From the NCBI GenBank assembly GCA_946002055.1, contig CAMFYL010000005.1:1-64000 (forward strand): DNA of 64,000 bases, read 5' to 3'. The position numbers were made by a program, and so were the translations under genes. This DNA is from an uncultured Roseburia sp. (GTDB lineage Bacteria; Bacillota; Clostridia; Lachnospirales; Lachnospiraceae). Position 1 is the stretch's first letter. Each line of letters begins with the position of its first letter. Below, piece after piece: positions 53,896 through 62,583 of this stretch. The notes under the pieces are model-generated. The model was not told where the DNA came from and ran no database searches. It saw nothing but the letters and a program-made list of their open reading frames with translations.

Positions 53896-54543
53896 TCACG
53901 CTTCTTCCTGTTCCCGCTTTGCCTGTAAAATAGCTTCATTCAAAGACAACATCTTCTCATCCAACTCAGATACAATCTTGGAACACTCCTGCAAATCGTG
54001 GCTGATATACTCTGGGGCGTGGCCCTCAAACTTGTAATAAATCTTATGCTCAAGACTTGCCCAGAAATCCATGGCAATGGTTCGAATCTGAATTTCCACC
54101 TTTGTATCAACCACACGATCCGATAAGAAAATTGGCAGAGAAACAATCATGTGATAGCTCTTGTATCCGCTTTCCTTTGGATTCTTAATGTAATCCTTAA
54201 TGGAAATTACCGTGATATCGTTCTGGCGGCCAATCATATCCGCCAAACGATAAATATCAGATGTGAAGGAGCACACAATGCGAATTCCGGCAATATCGTT
54301 ACAATATTCCATCATATTAGGTATGGAGGTCTCGTAGCCATATCTCTTTAATTTTTTCACAATGCTCTCCGGACTCTTCAGTCTCTTTTTTACATACTCA
54401 ATTGGGTTGTACTGATGTACATGCTGGAATTCGTCATTTAAAATCTCCAGCTTTGTTCCCATCTCCTTCAGTGCAGAGTTGTACATAAGCATGGCGGTAT
54501 TCCATGACTCTACCGACTCATCTAACATAATTTGATTTTCCAT
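53896..54543 (-). CDS. Small alarmone synthetase (RelA/SpoT-domain GTP pyrophosphokinase)
   Basis: 215 residues with a single RelA_SpoT synthetase domain and no hydrolase, TGS or ACT domains, so of the YjbM/YwaC (RelQ/RelP) type that makes (p)ppGpp. Visible: YEYVKKRL-like VKKRLKSPESIVKKLKRYG, NDIAGIRIVCSFTSDIYRL, DYIKNPKESGYKSYHMIVSL and VEIQIRTIAMDFWASLEHKI. A charged C-terminal helix may mediate oligomerisation. AGGGGG precedes the ATG. It is likely downstream of the TrmH and small unknown genes on the same strand. Confidence 0.93.
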   Translation of the reverse strand: MENQIMLDESVESWNTAMLMYNSALKEMGTKLEILNDEFQHVHQYNPIEYVKKRLKSPESIVKKLKRYGYETSIPNMMEYCNDIAGIRIVCSFTSDIYRLADMIGRQNDITVISIKDYIKNPKESGYKSYHMIVSLPIFLSDRVVDTKVEIQIRTIAMDFWASLEHKIYYKFEGHAPEYISHDLQECSKIVSELDEKMLSLNEAILQAKREQEEA

Positions 54544-54573
54544 TTACTACAATCCCCCTAATCTCTATACCTT

Positions 54574-54837
54574 CTAGTCTTCTTCCAGAACTTCTATCTC
54601 TAAATAATCAAATGGAACTTCTTCCATAAAGCAGTCTCTTGTAAATCTCGCCTTTGCTCTTTGCCTGAAATCCCTTACTGTCACATCAAGCCAGATGGGT
54701 CTTCCCAAATCCATTTCGTAGCAGGCTTTCTCCAAAGCTCCAAACACCTTGTGGGTTCTGGTTTCCTCAGAGTCATCTTCCACAACCAAATCACACAGCA
54801 TTCTGCTATCCTTCCACTGCTTGAACCAAATACGCAA
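54574..54837 (-). CDS. Small conserved-looking unknown protein (87 aa)
   Basis: 87 residues, soluble, acidic C-terminus (FDYLEIEVLEED), basic middle (DFRQRAKARFTRDC) and KVFGALEKACYEMDLGRPIW. Not recognised as a named family. The start is a TTG at 54837, nine nt after GGAGG that lies within the end of the trmH gene; its start follows the trmH TAG by 2 nt, so it is translationally coupled to trmH. Confidence 0.75.
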   Translation of the reverse strand: MRIWFKQWKDSRMLCDLVVEDDSEETRTHKVFGALEKACYEMDLGRPIWLDVTVRDFRQRAKARFTRDCFMEEVPFDYLEIEVLEED

Positions 54838-54839
54838 AT

Positions 54840-55610
54840 CTAGTATCCTCCAAATTCCTTCCTTCTTTGACGGTTCGCCTCATACATCAATATCCCGGCC
54901 GCCATAGCAGCATTGAGCGATTCCAAGCGTCCCTCCATGGGGATGCGAAGCAGTTGGTTGGCCATAGCTGTGGTTTCATCCGTAAGACCATTTCCCTCAT
55001 TTCCCACAAAAAAGCCACAACTGCCGGTGTAGTCAAAATCATCATACATCTTTGTTCCGCCTAGATGAGCCGCATAAAGTGTTACGCCGGCATTTCTTAT
55101 TTCAGAAATAGTTTGTTCCCAATCTTCGGCAATTACAAATGGCACCCGGTAAATGCTTCCCATGGTAGAGCGCACTGTCTTGGGGTGAAACAAGTCCACG
55201 GTGGTCTTGTGCATCACAATCCCGGTGACGCCGGCACCTTCCCCTGTTCGAAACATAGTGCCAAGGTTTCCCGGATCCTGCACACCTTCCACCAAAAGAA
55301 GATGGGCCGGATTTTGCAGTAGCTGCTGTAAATGATAATGGGGCTTCTTTACCACTGCAAGAACACCTTGTGGTGTTGTGGTATCGGACATGGCTTTCAT
55401 CACAGCATCCGAGACGATTTCACCATCTACTCCCTGCCATTTATCCGCATAGGATTCTGAAATGTAAAGCTCTAGTAAAAGCTCTGCCGGCGTTTCAGCC
55501 ACCATCTTAGGTCCTTCCACCACAAATACATTTTCCTGATTGCGGAGCTTGGCTTTTTTCTGCAATTGTGTAATGTGTTTCACCTGTTTGTTGCTTGTGC
55601 TTGTTATCAT
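54840..55610 (-). CDS. TrmH-family (SPOUT) RNA 2'-O-methyltransferase
   Basis: 256 residues: an N-terminal substrate-binding domain (about 1-100; NKQVKHITQLQKKAKLRNQE) and a C-terminal knotted SPOUT domain with LLVEGVQDPGNLGTMFRTGE, GFFVGNEGNGLTDE and IPMEGRLESLNAAMAAGILM, the three TrmH motifs. It methylates ribose in rRNA or tRNA; the target is unknown. It is followed by a coupled small unknown gene and the alarmone synthetase. Confidence 0.93.
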   Translation of the reverse strand: MITSTSNKQVKHITQLQKKAKLRNQENVFVVEGPKMVAETPAELLLELYISESYADKWQGVDGEIVSDAVMKAMSDTTTPQGVLAVVKKPHYHLQQLLQNPAHLLLVEGVQDPGNLGTMFRTGEGAGVTGIVMHKTTVDLFHPKTVRSTMGSIYRVPFVIAEDWEQTISEIRNAGVTLYAAHLGGTKMYDDFDYTGSCGFFVGNEGNGLTDETTAMANQLLRIPMEGRLESLNAAMAAGILMYEANRQRRKEFGGY

Positions 55611-55635
55611 ATATTTTCCATTCTTTTACTCAACA

Positions 55636-55665
55636 AAAAATGGCGCTCTCATACAGGGCGCCATT
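55636..55665 (-). terminator. Terminator of pfkA
   Basis: AATGGCGCTCT/AGGGCGCCATT-type stem (55639-55649, 55655-55665), then TTTTTTGTTG on the minus strand, 20 nt after the pfkA stop. Confidence 0.85.
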
Positions 55666-55685
55666 GTCATATTCATCTTCTTCTA

Positions 55686-56663
55686 TTATGAAACGTTCAA
55701 AGAAGTACAAATCTCGAATTGATATTCATCGATACCCTTTGTCATTGAAAGAGCATCATCGATATCAAAATCAACGAACTCACCATGACGATATCCTACA
55801 ACACGGTTTGTAGCTCCTTCACATAGCAAATCAACTGCCAGAGCTCCCATAGTTGAAGCATATACACGGTCCTTACATGTAGGACTTCCGCCACGCTGCA
55901 TATGACCCAAGATAGTAGCTCTTGTCTCAATACCTGTAGCTGCTTCAATTCGCTTAGCCATAGATGATGAATGACCGATTCCCTCAGCATTGATGATAAT
56001 GTGGTGTTGCTTGCCCTTACGCTTACCCTCAATAATATGCTCAATCAATGCCTGCTCATCGTGATTGTATCTCTCCGGAAGCAATACATCCTCTGCACCG
56101 TTGGCAATACCACACCAAAGTGCAATGTATCCGGCGCCACGACCCATTACCTCAATAATGGAGCAACGCTCGTGGGATGTAGATGTATCACGTACCTTAT
56201 CGATTGCTTCCATAGCTGTATTAACAGCTGTATCAAAACCGATGGTATACTCTGTACACGCAATATCAAGGTCAATGGTTCCCGGCAATCCAATGGTATT
56301 AATACCAAGAGCTGCCAACTTCTGTGCGCCCTTAAAAGAACCATCTCCACCGATAACTACAAGGCCGTCGATGCCGTGCTTCTTACAAATCTCTGCACCC
56401 TTCTTCTGCACCTCCGGATCAATAAATTCCAGACATCTGGCTGTCTGAAGAATGGTACCACCGCGCTGGATAATCTCCGAAACGCTGTGTGCATCCATAT
56501 CTATAATCTCCTCATTGAGGAGTCCTGCGTATCCACGCTTGATTCCCTTTACCTTCTTTCCCTTTGCAATCGCCTGACGAACAACTGCACGGATGGCTGC
56601 GTTCATTCCTGGAGCGTCTCCGCCACTTGTCAAAACTCCGATTGTTTGTACTTCATTTGCCAT
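55686..56663 (-). CDS. pfkA: ATP-dependent 6-phosphofructokinase
   Basis: 325 residues, typical bacterial PfkA. Nucleotide-binding GVLTSGGDAPGMNAAIRAVV; VIGGDGSFKGAQKL (Gly at the ATP-specificity site); catalytic GTIDLDIACTEYTIGFDTAV, where the family's PxTIDND reads GTIDLD, so the usual second Asn-Asp is altered; GGSPTCKDRVYAS at the effector site. Commits glucose to glycolysis. GGAGGAAGATACG precedes the ATG. It starts 44 bp after dnaE. Confidence 0.94.
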   Translation of the reverse strand: MANEVQTIGVLTSGGDAPGMNAAIRAVVRQAIAKGKKVKGIKRGYAGLLNEEIIDMDAHSVSEIIQRGGTILQTARCLEFIDPEVQKKGAEICKKHGIDGLVVIGGDGSFKGAQKLAALGINTIGLPGTIDLDIACTEYTIGFDTAVNTAMEAIDKVRDTSTSHERCSIIEVMGRGAGYIALWCGIANGAEDVLLPERYNHDEQALIEHIIEGKRKGKQHHIIINAEGIGHSSSMAKRIEAATGIETRATILGHMQRGGSPTCKDRVYASTMGALAVDLLCEGATNRVVGYRHGEFVDFDIDDALSMTKGIDEYQFEICTSLNVS

Positions 56664-56707
56664 CGTATCTTCCTCCTATCACTTATCACATTCACTCGAG
56701 TACTATT

Positions 56708-59700
56708 CTAATATCTTTTGCCTTGAAATTCAACATTCTTTTCCACAACTTTAACGTTATCCTCACCAAAAATTTCCTTTAATTTTTGGATAGAATAAAC
56801 ATTTACAGAAATGTTCCAATTTGCAGGCAAACGCTTCATAGCCTTGGGTGAAGCAATGTAAATGACAACGCCATCCTCGCCATCCATATCAGAAATGGCA
56901 TCAAAGAGCTCCTGCTGTCGCTCTTCAAACTCCTCCTTGGTAGGAAACTGAATCCACATTTCCTTCTTTGTCTCATCAAAGCCGTGAATCTCCGAGCAAA
57001 TGAGTTTGGCATCCTTTTCCTCTTCCACCTGGGCCCGGCCACGGATTAGCACCTTGGCATCCTGCTCAATGTAGTTGCGATACTTTTCGTAGTCTCTTGG
57101 AAAAACAATGACCTCGATGGTCCCCAACAAGTCCTCCAGGGTAAGAAAGGCCATTATCTGATTATTCTTGGTATATTTAATGGTCTTATCCACAATCATA
57201 CCGCCAATGATAACCATTTTCCCATCTTCTACACTTGACTTACCCGTCTCATCATCAATGGCAAATTCCTTGGAATAAGCGGTTACATTTTTTTCAAGAA
57301 TTGGCAGGTATTCCTCCAGCGGATGACCACTGATGTATACCCCAAGCACGTCCTTTTCCTGGGCTAGGAGTTCCTCTTTTTCAAACTCCTCCACATTTGG
57401 CATCCTAATTTCAAAGGATTCCTTTACATCATCTGAGGCAATGTCAAACAAGGTCATCTGGCCAGCCATGGACTTTTTCTTCTCATTATTCACACGATCC
57501 ATAATGGAGGGGAAAACGATACACATCTGGCGGCGATTGCCATCTAAGGTATCCAAGGCTCCCGCCTTAATGAGATTCTCCACAGCACGCTTGTTGATTT
57601 CTCTTCCATTTGCCCTAGTAAGGAAATCCTCTATGGTTTTATAAGGGCCACGTTCCTTGCGCTCTTCAATAATAAAATCTACCACAGGTCGACCAATACT
57701 CTTAATGGCGTACATACCATAGCGAATCTGGCCGCAGGATACGGCGAATTTGCCCTGTCCCTGATTGATATCGGGAGGGAGAACTGCAATTCCCATGTCC
57801 CGACAAACCATAATGTATTCTGCCACCTTGCCGGAATTATCCAAAACAGATGTCATCAGGGCAGCCATAAACTCTACCGGATAGTAATGCTTCAAATATG
57901 CCGTCTGATAGGCAACCACAGCATAGGCTGCAGCGTGAGACTTGTTAAATGCATATTTTGCAAAGTCCGTCATATCGTCGTAAATCTTATTTGCCACCTG
58001 CTCAGAAATGCCATTGGCCACACAGCCGGCAACCCCTTCCTCCGGATTACCGTAGACAAAGTTCTGACGCTCCTTTGCCATTACATCTGTCTTTTTCTTG
58101 GACATGGCGCGGCGTACAAGATCACTTCGGCCCATAGAATATCCGGCCAGGTCTCGCACAATCTGCATAACCTGCTCCTGGTATACAATACAGCCGTAGG
58201 TTGGCGCCAAAATCGGCTCCAGCTGTGGGCAGTCGTAGGTGATGGCATCCTTGTCATTTTTACCTCTGATGTAGGCAGGAATAAAGTCCATTGGGCCGGG
58301 ACGATACAGAGAAATTCCCGCAATAATGTCCTCTAAACTCTCCGGTTTCAACTCCTTCATAAAGCTCTTCATTCCGGCACTTTCCAACTGGAAAATACCC
58401 TCGGTTTTTCCGGAGCTTATGAGATCTAACACCCCTTTATCGTTATAATCGATGGCGTCCATGTTCAAAGAAACACCGTGGTTTTCTTTTACAAGTTTCA
58501 CTGCATCGTCAATCACTGTCAGGGTTCGAAGGCCCAAAAAATCCATTTTCAAAAGGCCCAGCTCCTCAATGGTTGTCATGACAAACTGGGTGGTGATGGT
58601 ACCGTCTCCACCACGTGAAAGTGGCACATATTCATCCATTGGCTTCTGGGAAATCACCACGCCCGCTGCGTGCATTCCCGTATGTCTTGGGAGACCCTCC
58701 AAACGTTGTGCCGTATCAATGAGCTTTTTCACCTCAGGGTCTTCGTCGTACATTTTCTTTAAATCCGGGCTCATGTTCAGAGCCATTTCCAAGGTGATAT
58801 TCAACTCGTCCGGCACTGCCTTTGCGATGGCGTCCACATAATTGTATGGAAGGTCAAGGACGCGGCCAACGTCGCGGATGACACCCTTAGCTTTTAAGGT
58901 ACCAAAGGTAACAATCTGTGTTACGCATTCCTTGCCGTATTTTTCCACCACATAATCGATAACTTCCCCACGACGATTGAAGCAAAAGTCGATATCAATA
59001 TCCGGCATGGACACACGCTCCGGATTTAAGAAGCGCTCAAAGAGAAGGTTGTAGCGGATAGGGTCAATATTGGTGATACCTGTGGTATAGGATACCAGAC
59101 TTCCCGCTGCACTTCCTCGTCCCGGCCCCACCGGAATGTCATGGGTTCTTGCATAATTGATAAAATCCCAAACTATCAGAAAGTAATCCACATATCCCAT
59201 TTTGCGGATGGTGTTCAGCTCATATTCCAGTCTTGGCTTTAGCTCTTCGGCCCCAGCGCCGTAACGCTCCTGTAAGCCGTCGTAACAAAGCTTGTTCAGG
59301 TAGGTCCAGGAATCATACCCCTCCGGCACCTGATAATGAGGCAGTTTGGTAACGCCAAACTCGATGGTCACATCACAGCGGTCTGCGATTTTCTGGGTGT
59401 TTTCCAAAGCCTGGGGCGCATATGGGAACAGCTTGCGCATCTCATCTTCGGATTTTACGTAAAACTGACCGCCCTCATAGCGCATGCGGTCCTCATCAGA
59501 AAGCTTCTTTCCCGTCTGAATACATAGAAGCACATCGTGAGGCTCGGCGTCCTCGGCGTAGGTGTAGTGAATATCGTTGGTGCATACAAGCTCAATTCCC
59601 GTCTCCTTGCTTAGGCGCACCAATTCCTGGTTTACATACTCCTGGGCCTCAATGCCGTGATTTTGCAGCTCCAGAAAATAGTTTCCCACCCCAAAAATAT

Positions 59701-60190
59701 CCTGAAAATGAAGGGCTATTTCCTTAGCCTCATCATACATGCCACGCTGCAAATAGCGAGGCACTTCTCCTGCCAAACAAGCAGAGAGCGCAATCAAGCC
59801 CTGGTGGTATTTCTCCAGCACCTCCATATCAATACGAGGCTTGTAGTAGTAGCCATCGACAAAACCAATAGACACCAGCTTCATCAGATTCTGGTATCCA
59901 ATGTTATTCTCCGCCAGAAGCACAAGGTGATAATAACGGTCCTCCCCGTGACTGGTCTCCCGGTCGAATCTGGACCCCGGGGCCACATACACCTCGCACC
60001 CTAGAATCGGTCGAATCCCCTGCTTGTGACACTCCTTGTAAAAATCAATCACACCGTACATCACACCATGGTCCGTGATGGCCGCCGCATTCATTCCCAA
60101 TTCCTTCACTCGGGCAACATATTCTTTTATCTTATTTGACCCATCCAGCAAACTATACTCCGTATGGGTGTGCAAATGTACAAATGCCAC
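56708..60190 (-). CDS. dnaE: DNA polymerase III alpha subunit (DnaE type)
   Basis: 1160 residues. PHP domain at the N-terminus (FVHLHTHTEYSLLDGSNKI); polymerase active-site Asp residues in MPDIDIDFCFNRRGEV; GPGRGSAAGSLVSYTTGI; helix-hairpin-helix and OB domain (about 990-1080; IIGGMIVDKTIKYTKNNQIM). It is the replicative or lagging-strand DnaE; PolC would be encoded elsewhere. The start is a GTG at 60190 after GAGGAGAAGG. A REP-like cluster lies immediately upstream. Confidence 0.97.
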   Translation of the reverse strand: MAFVHLHTHTEYSLLDGSNKIKEYVARVKELGMNAAAITDHGVMYGVIDFYKECHKQGIRPILGCEVYVAPGSRFDRETSHGEDRYYHLVLLAENNIGYQNLMKLVSIGFVDGYYYKPRIDMEVLEKYHQGLIALSACLAGEVPRYLQRGMYDEAKEIALHFQDIFGVGNYFLELQNHGIEAQEYVNQELVRLSKETGIELVCTNDIHYTYAEDAEPHDVLLCIQTGKKLSDEDRMRYEGGQFYVKSEDEMRKLFPYAPQALENTQKIADRCDVTIEFGVTKLPHYQVPEGYDSWTYLNKLCYDGLQERYGAGAEELKPRLEYELNTIRKMGYVDYFLIVWDFINYARTHDIPVGPGRGSAAGSLVSYTTGITNIDPIRYNLLFERFLNPERVSMPDIDIDFCFNRRGEVIDYVVEKYGKECVTQIVTFGTLKAKGVIRDVGRVLDLPYNYVDAIAKAVPDELNITLEMALNMSPDLKKMYDEDPEVKKLIDTAQRLEGLPRHTGMHAAGVVISQKPMDEYVPLSRGGDGTITTQFVMTTIEELGLLKMDFLGLRTLTVIDDAVKLVKENHGVSLNMDAIDYNDKGVLDLISSGKTEGIFQLESAGMKSFMKELKPESLEDIIAGISLYRPGPMDFIPAYIRGKNDKDAITYDCPQLEPILAPTYGCIVYQEQVMQIVRDLAGYSMGRSDLVRRAMSKKKTDVMAKERQNFVYGNPEEGVAGCVANGISEQVANKIYDDMTDFAKYAFNKSHAAAYAVVAYQTAYLKHYYPVEFMAALMTSVLDNSGKVAEYIMVCRDMGIAVLPPDINQGQGKFAVSCGQIRYGMYAIKSIGRPVVDFIIEERKERGPYKTIEDFLTRANGREINKRAVENLIKAGALDTLDGNRRQMCIVFPSIMDRVNNEKKKSMAGQMTLFDIASDDVKESFEIRMPNVEEFEKEELLAQEKDVLGVYISGHPLEEYLPILEKNVTAYSKEFAIDDETGKSSVEDGKMVIIGGMIVDKTIKYTKNNQIMAFLTLEDLLGTIEVIVFPRDYEKYRNYIEQDAKVLIRGRAQVEEEKDAKLICSEIHGFDETKKEMWIQFPTKEEFEERQQELFDAISDMDGEDGVVIYIASPKAMKRLPANWNISVNVYSIQKLKEIFGEDNVKVVEKNVEFQGKRY

Positions 60191-60211
60191 GTTCCTTCTC
60201 CTCTTCCACCA

Positions 60212-60301
60212 CTAGGGTGCCATTAGGGTGCCATTAGGGACAGTCCCTATTGGCACCCAGAAGTGTCCCCAATGGCACCAATATCTGTCCCTATTGGCTC
60301 C
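60212..60301. repeat. REP-like repeat cluster, 3' side of the RAYT gene
   Basis: 90 bp containing GGGTGCCATTA twice, then the palindrome GGGTGCCATTAGGGAC-A-GTCCCTATTGGCACCC (60226-60258), then CCCCAATGGCACC and CTGTCCCTATTGGCTCC half-sites. It is an inverted copy of 61199-61290. Its right end provides the last codons and stop of the transposase gene. Confidence 0.93.
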
Positions 60302-61049
60302 TTAAACTACATATTTTCTTTCTCGAAATCCCGGTAAGTCGATTGAGCTGCCTCGTGGAAAATCCTATTCCAATCAGGCGCCGAATGGCTGTATCTCTTT
60401 CTTCCAAATCCAAATGTTGAAAATCGGACGGTGATTGGCATCCCGTAATCTGTTCTATGATTTGCAAAGCCTCCTCATCCGCCAATGTTCTCGGTGAATA
60501 GTCCTCCATACACATGTCTCGAGCATTACGCTTCGCAAAATCAAGGAGTTCCTCTAAACCGCCAAAATATGCAATCATATCCTCTATATCAGTAAGAATC
60601 GACACATTGTTCTCATACTCTCTGAAGCTACTCCAACGATAAGTATCTCCAACTATACTTTCCAATCCTGCATGTAATGGATTCTGAAGAATATAACGAA
60701 AAACTGTCAAGAGGTAATCCTCCGTCTCAACCGGCTCACTCTTGTATCGTTCTTGAAATAGATTTCCAATTCGCTGATATTTTTCATTGTACCATTTTAC
60801 AAAAGTCACTTCAATTTTTTTCATCACATCTCCGATGACATCCTCGTTCTCTTTCACAAGCAAATGAATATGATTACTCATCAGGCAATAAGCATACAAA
60901 TCGAAATCGCATTCGCATCTGTAATGCTGAAGTACGCTAGTGAACGTTCGAAAATCGTTTCCGTCTTCAAAAATTATTTGTTTGTTGATTCCACGTAGAA
61001 TTATGTGATACACGCCCGTCACACTTCTCCTTCGTGCACATCTTGGCAT
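60291..61049 (-). CDS. REP-associated tyrosine transposase (Y1_Tnp, RAYT)
   Basis: 252 residues. HUH-type single-Tyr nuclease of the IS200/REP-associated group: YHIILRGINKQIIFEDGNDF, the HUH pair His60 and His62 in YCLMSNHIHLLV, NLFQERYKSEPVE, and catalytic Tyr119 in FRYILQNPLHAGL. A C-terminal helix-turn-helix-like part (GIGFSTRQLNRLTGISRKK) probably reads repeat DNA. The ATG at 61049 has AAGGAGGA upstream. Its stop TAG and preceding Ser-Gln codons are repeat sequence. REP-like repeats in inverted orientation stand on both sides, the layout expected when such a protein acts on those repeats. Confidence 0.9.
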   Translation of the reverse strand: MPRCARRRSVTGVYHIILRGINKQIIFEDGNDFRTFTSVLQHYRCECDFDLYAYCLMSNHIHLLVKENEDVIGDVMKKIEVTFVKWYNEKYQRIGNLFQERYKSEPVETEDYLLTVFRYILQNPLHAGLESIVGDTYRWSSFREYENNVSILTDIEDMIAYFGGLEELLDFAKRNARDMCMEDYSPRTLADEEALQIIEQITGCQSPSDFQHLDLEERDTAIRRLIGIGFSTRQLNRLTGISRKKICSLRSQ

Positions 61050-61155
61050 AGGCAAATCCTCCTTATGATATACGTAGTGTTAAATGGGAAAATCTGTTGA
61101 TTGTTCGTAGTATCGAACTTGGTTTAGAATAACCAACATTATTTTTGATTTAGAA

Positions 61156-61184
61156 ATAATATACTATTCTGCCAGAAACTTCAA
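61156..61184 (-). promoter_or_regulatory. Promoter of the RAYT gene
   Basis: Minus strand TTGAAG (61179-61184), 17-nt spacer, TATTAT (61156-61161), about 107 nt before the ATG, inside the repeat-bounded unit. Confidence 0.6.
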
Positions 61185-61198
61185 GATAAAAATGAATT

Positions 61199-61290
61199 TG
61201 GTGCCATTAGGGACAGACATTGGTGCCATTGGGGACACTTCTGGGTGCCATTAGGGACTGTCACTAATGGCACCCTAATGGCACCCTAAG
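61199..61290. repeat. REP-like repeat cluster, 5' side of the RAYT gene
   Basis: 92 bp: GGTGCCATTAGGGACAGACA, GGTGCCATTGGGGACAC, GGGTGCCATTAGGGACTGTC and two TAATGGCACCC units. It is the reverse complement of the 60212-60301 cluster with few changes, and in the same orientation as 62584-62680. It begins 3 nt after the stop of the EF-hand-like gene. Confidence 0.93.
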
Positions 61291-61292
61291 TA

Positions 61293-62375
61293 TTACATGG
61301 CCAAATCCACATGCTGAATCGTACCCGCCACTCCGGATTCCATAAGGAAAACTCCACTGCGGCGAATGGCGCCGTTTAACTGCTGAGTGTCGCCTCGCAA
61401 GGAAAAATCCGTAGAGACATTTTGCAGACAAATAGCCCCCACGCCCTTGTCTTTTAGCTTGTAGCAGGTGCCGTTTCCATCTTCTGATGGCACCCAGATC
61501 TGCAATCGGTCAAACACCTCATCCGCCTCGTCAATCCAACCGTTTCCATCCAGATCGTATTGAGACAAATCGTAGAACCCATTCCCTGAGCCGGTTCCAA
61601 ACAATTCCGAACCGTCATTGATTTTGCCGTCTCCATTGATGTCCAGCGCCAAAAATCCACTGCCATCACCAAGCATGGAAATTTCGTCCTCCTGACCATC
61701 ACAGTCTAAGTCGAAGAAAAATTTCTGGTCGGACACATTGGCCACATCACCCTCCAGATTAATTACTAAGGGGTCACACATAACCGGACGCAATCCCACA
61801 TTCTTCTGATACACCTCTTGGTAGAAACTTCTGCTCATGCCAACATCAATTCCAAAGTCTATTTCCCGTCCGTCTGCAGTCACCACTTTTCCCCGGGTGG
61901 AAAATGTGGTGGTTTCCGTTTCCTCATATGTGTATAACTGCTCCGAGCTTACCACCTGCCAACTTGTATCTGCCACTTCATAAGGAGCGGTGTCGTATGC
62001 CATGCTATTTTGTAGTTCCTGCTGAAAATTCTCTTTTCCTTTCATAAAAAAGATGTAGAGAAGATAACTTAATGTCTCGAATTGAATTCTTGCTGAGCTT
62101 TTTGCGGAATCTGTGCCCACACCGGAAATATCCTGTGTCTTAGTTTCCCTACTTACGCCACTGTCACTGGTCATATTTTCCGGATTCCATTTACCTGCCC
62201 CGTCCAAGTAATAATTCAGGGTTCCCAGAAAATTTCCATTTCCTGATACACCGGCAGGCAAGCCATATAACCCATTCTGAGCCAATGGTTTGCTGGTCTG
62301 TTGAAAGGAAACTGTTGTTTTCTGTCTAAAGCTTCTCCTTCCTTGCATTGAAATGTCTTGTGATTGAATAATCAT
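61293..62375 (-). CDS. Protein with EF-hand-like calcium-binding loops
   Basis: 360 residues without a signal peptide or membrane helix. The C-terminal part (about 218-300) has three Asp-rich loops: FFDLDCDGQEDEI, LALDINGDGKINDGSELFG and YDLDGNGWIDEADEVF, the DxDxDG pattern of EF-hand/dockerin-type Ca2+ sites. The N-terminal ~200 residues are Gln/Ser/Thr-rich with ETKTQDISGVG. Function unknown; similar loop clusters occur in surface or flagella-related proteins of Clostridia. A possible sigma-28 promoter and a leader hairpin lie upstream. GGGAGGAAGGCT precedes the ATG. Confidence 0.78.
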   Translation of the reverse strand: MIIQSQDISMQGRRSFRQKTTVSFQQTSKPLAQNGLYGLPAGVSGNGNFLGTLNYYLDGAGKWNPENMTSDSGVSRETKTQDISGVGTDSAKSSARIQFETLSYLLYIFFMKGKENFQQELQNSMAYDTAPYEVADTSWQVVSSEQLYTYEETETTTFSTRGKVVTADGREIDFGIDVGMSRSFYQEVYQKNVGLRPVMCDPLVINLEGDVANVSDQKFFFDLDCDGQEDEISMLGDGSGFLALDINGDGKINDGSELFGTGSGNGFYDLSQYDLDGNGWIDEADEVFDRLQIWVPSEDGNGTCYKLKDKGVGAICLQNVSTDFSLRGDTQQLNGAIRRSGVFLMESGVAGTIQHVDLAM

Positions 62376-62433
62376 AGCCTTCCTCCCTTTGTTCTATTCA
62401 CCTAATTCATTCACGAAATCCTTTTCCTAGAAC

Positions 62434-62482
62434 AAAAAAGACGACATATTTTCGGAAATCCCTCTCCTAAAAACATGCCGTC
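62434..62482 (-). terminator. Terminator-like leader hairpin of the EF-hand-like gene
   Basis: Minus strand GACGGCAT...ATGTCGTC stem (62440-62447 with 62475-62482), with inner pairing, then TTTTTTGTTC. The stem resembles the hairpin before the transglutaminase lipoprotein (GACGGCGTGC...GCATGTCGTC). Confidence 0.6.
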
Positions 62483-62532
62483 CCTGGTATTCTCTCACAG
62501 TCAATTCATTGCGCAATTAACGCTGTGAAATA

Positions 62533-62561
62533 GTTATCGGAACCTATAATTAAATTGTTAA
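62533..62561 (-). promoter_or_regulatory. Possible sigma-28 (flagellar) type promoter
   Basis: Minus strand TTAA (62558-62561), 15-16 nt, then TCCGATAA (62534-62541), close to the TAAA-N15-GCCGATAA pattern. It would drive the EF-hand-like gene. Confidence 0.35.
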
Positions 62562-62583
62562 CCTTTTGAAAAAATATAACTCT

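Noticed and set aside
55971..56711. 246-codon plus-strand frame antisense to pfkA
   Set aside because: Cys/Asn/Thr-rich translation typical of a shadow frame; pfkA on the other strand is unambiguous. The same reasoning excludes long antisense frames over glnN (2161-2685), dapB (23970-24677) and glyA (39562-40191).
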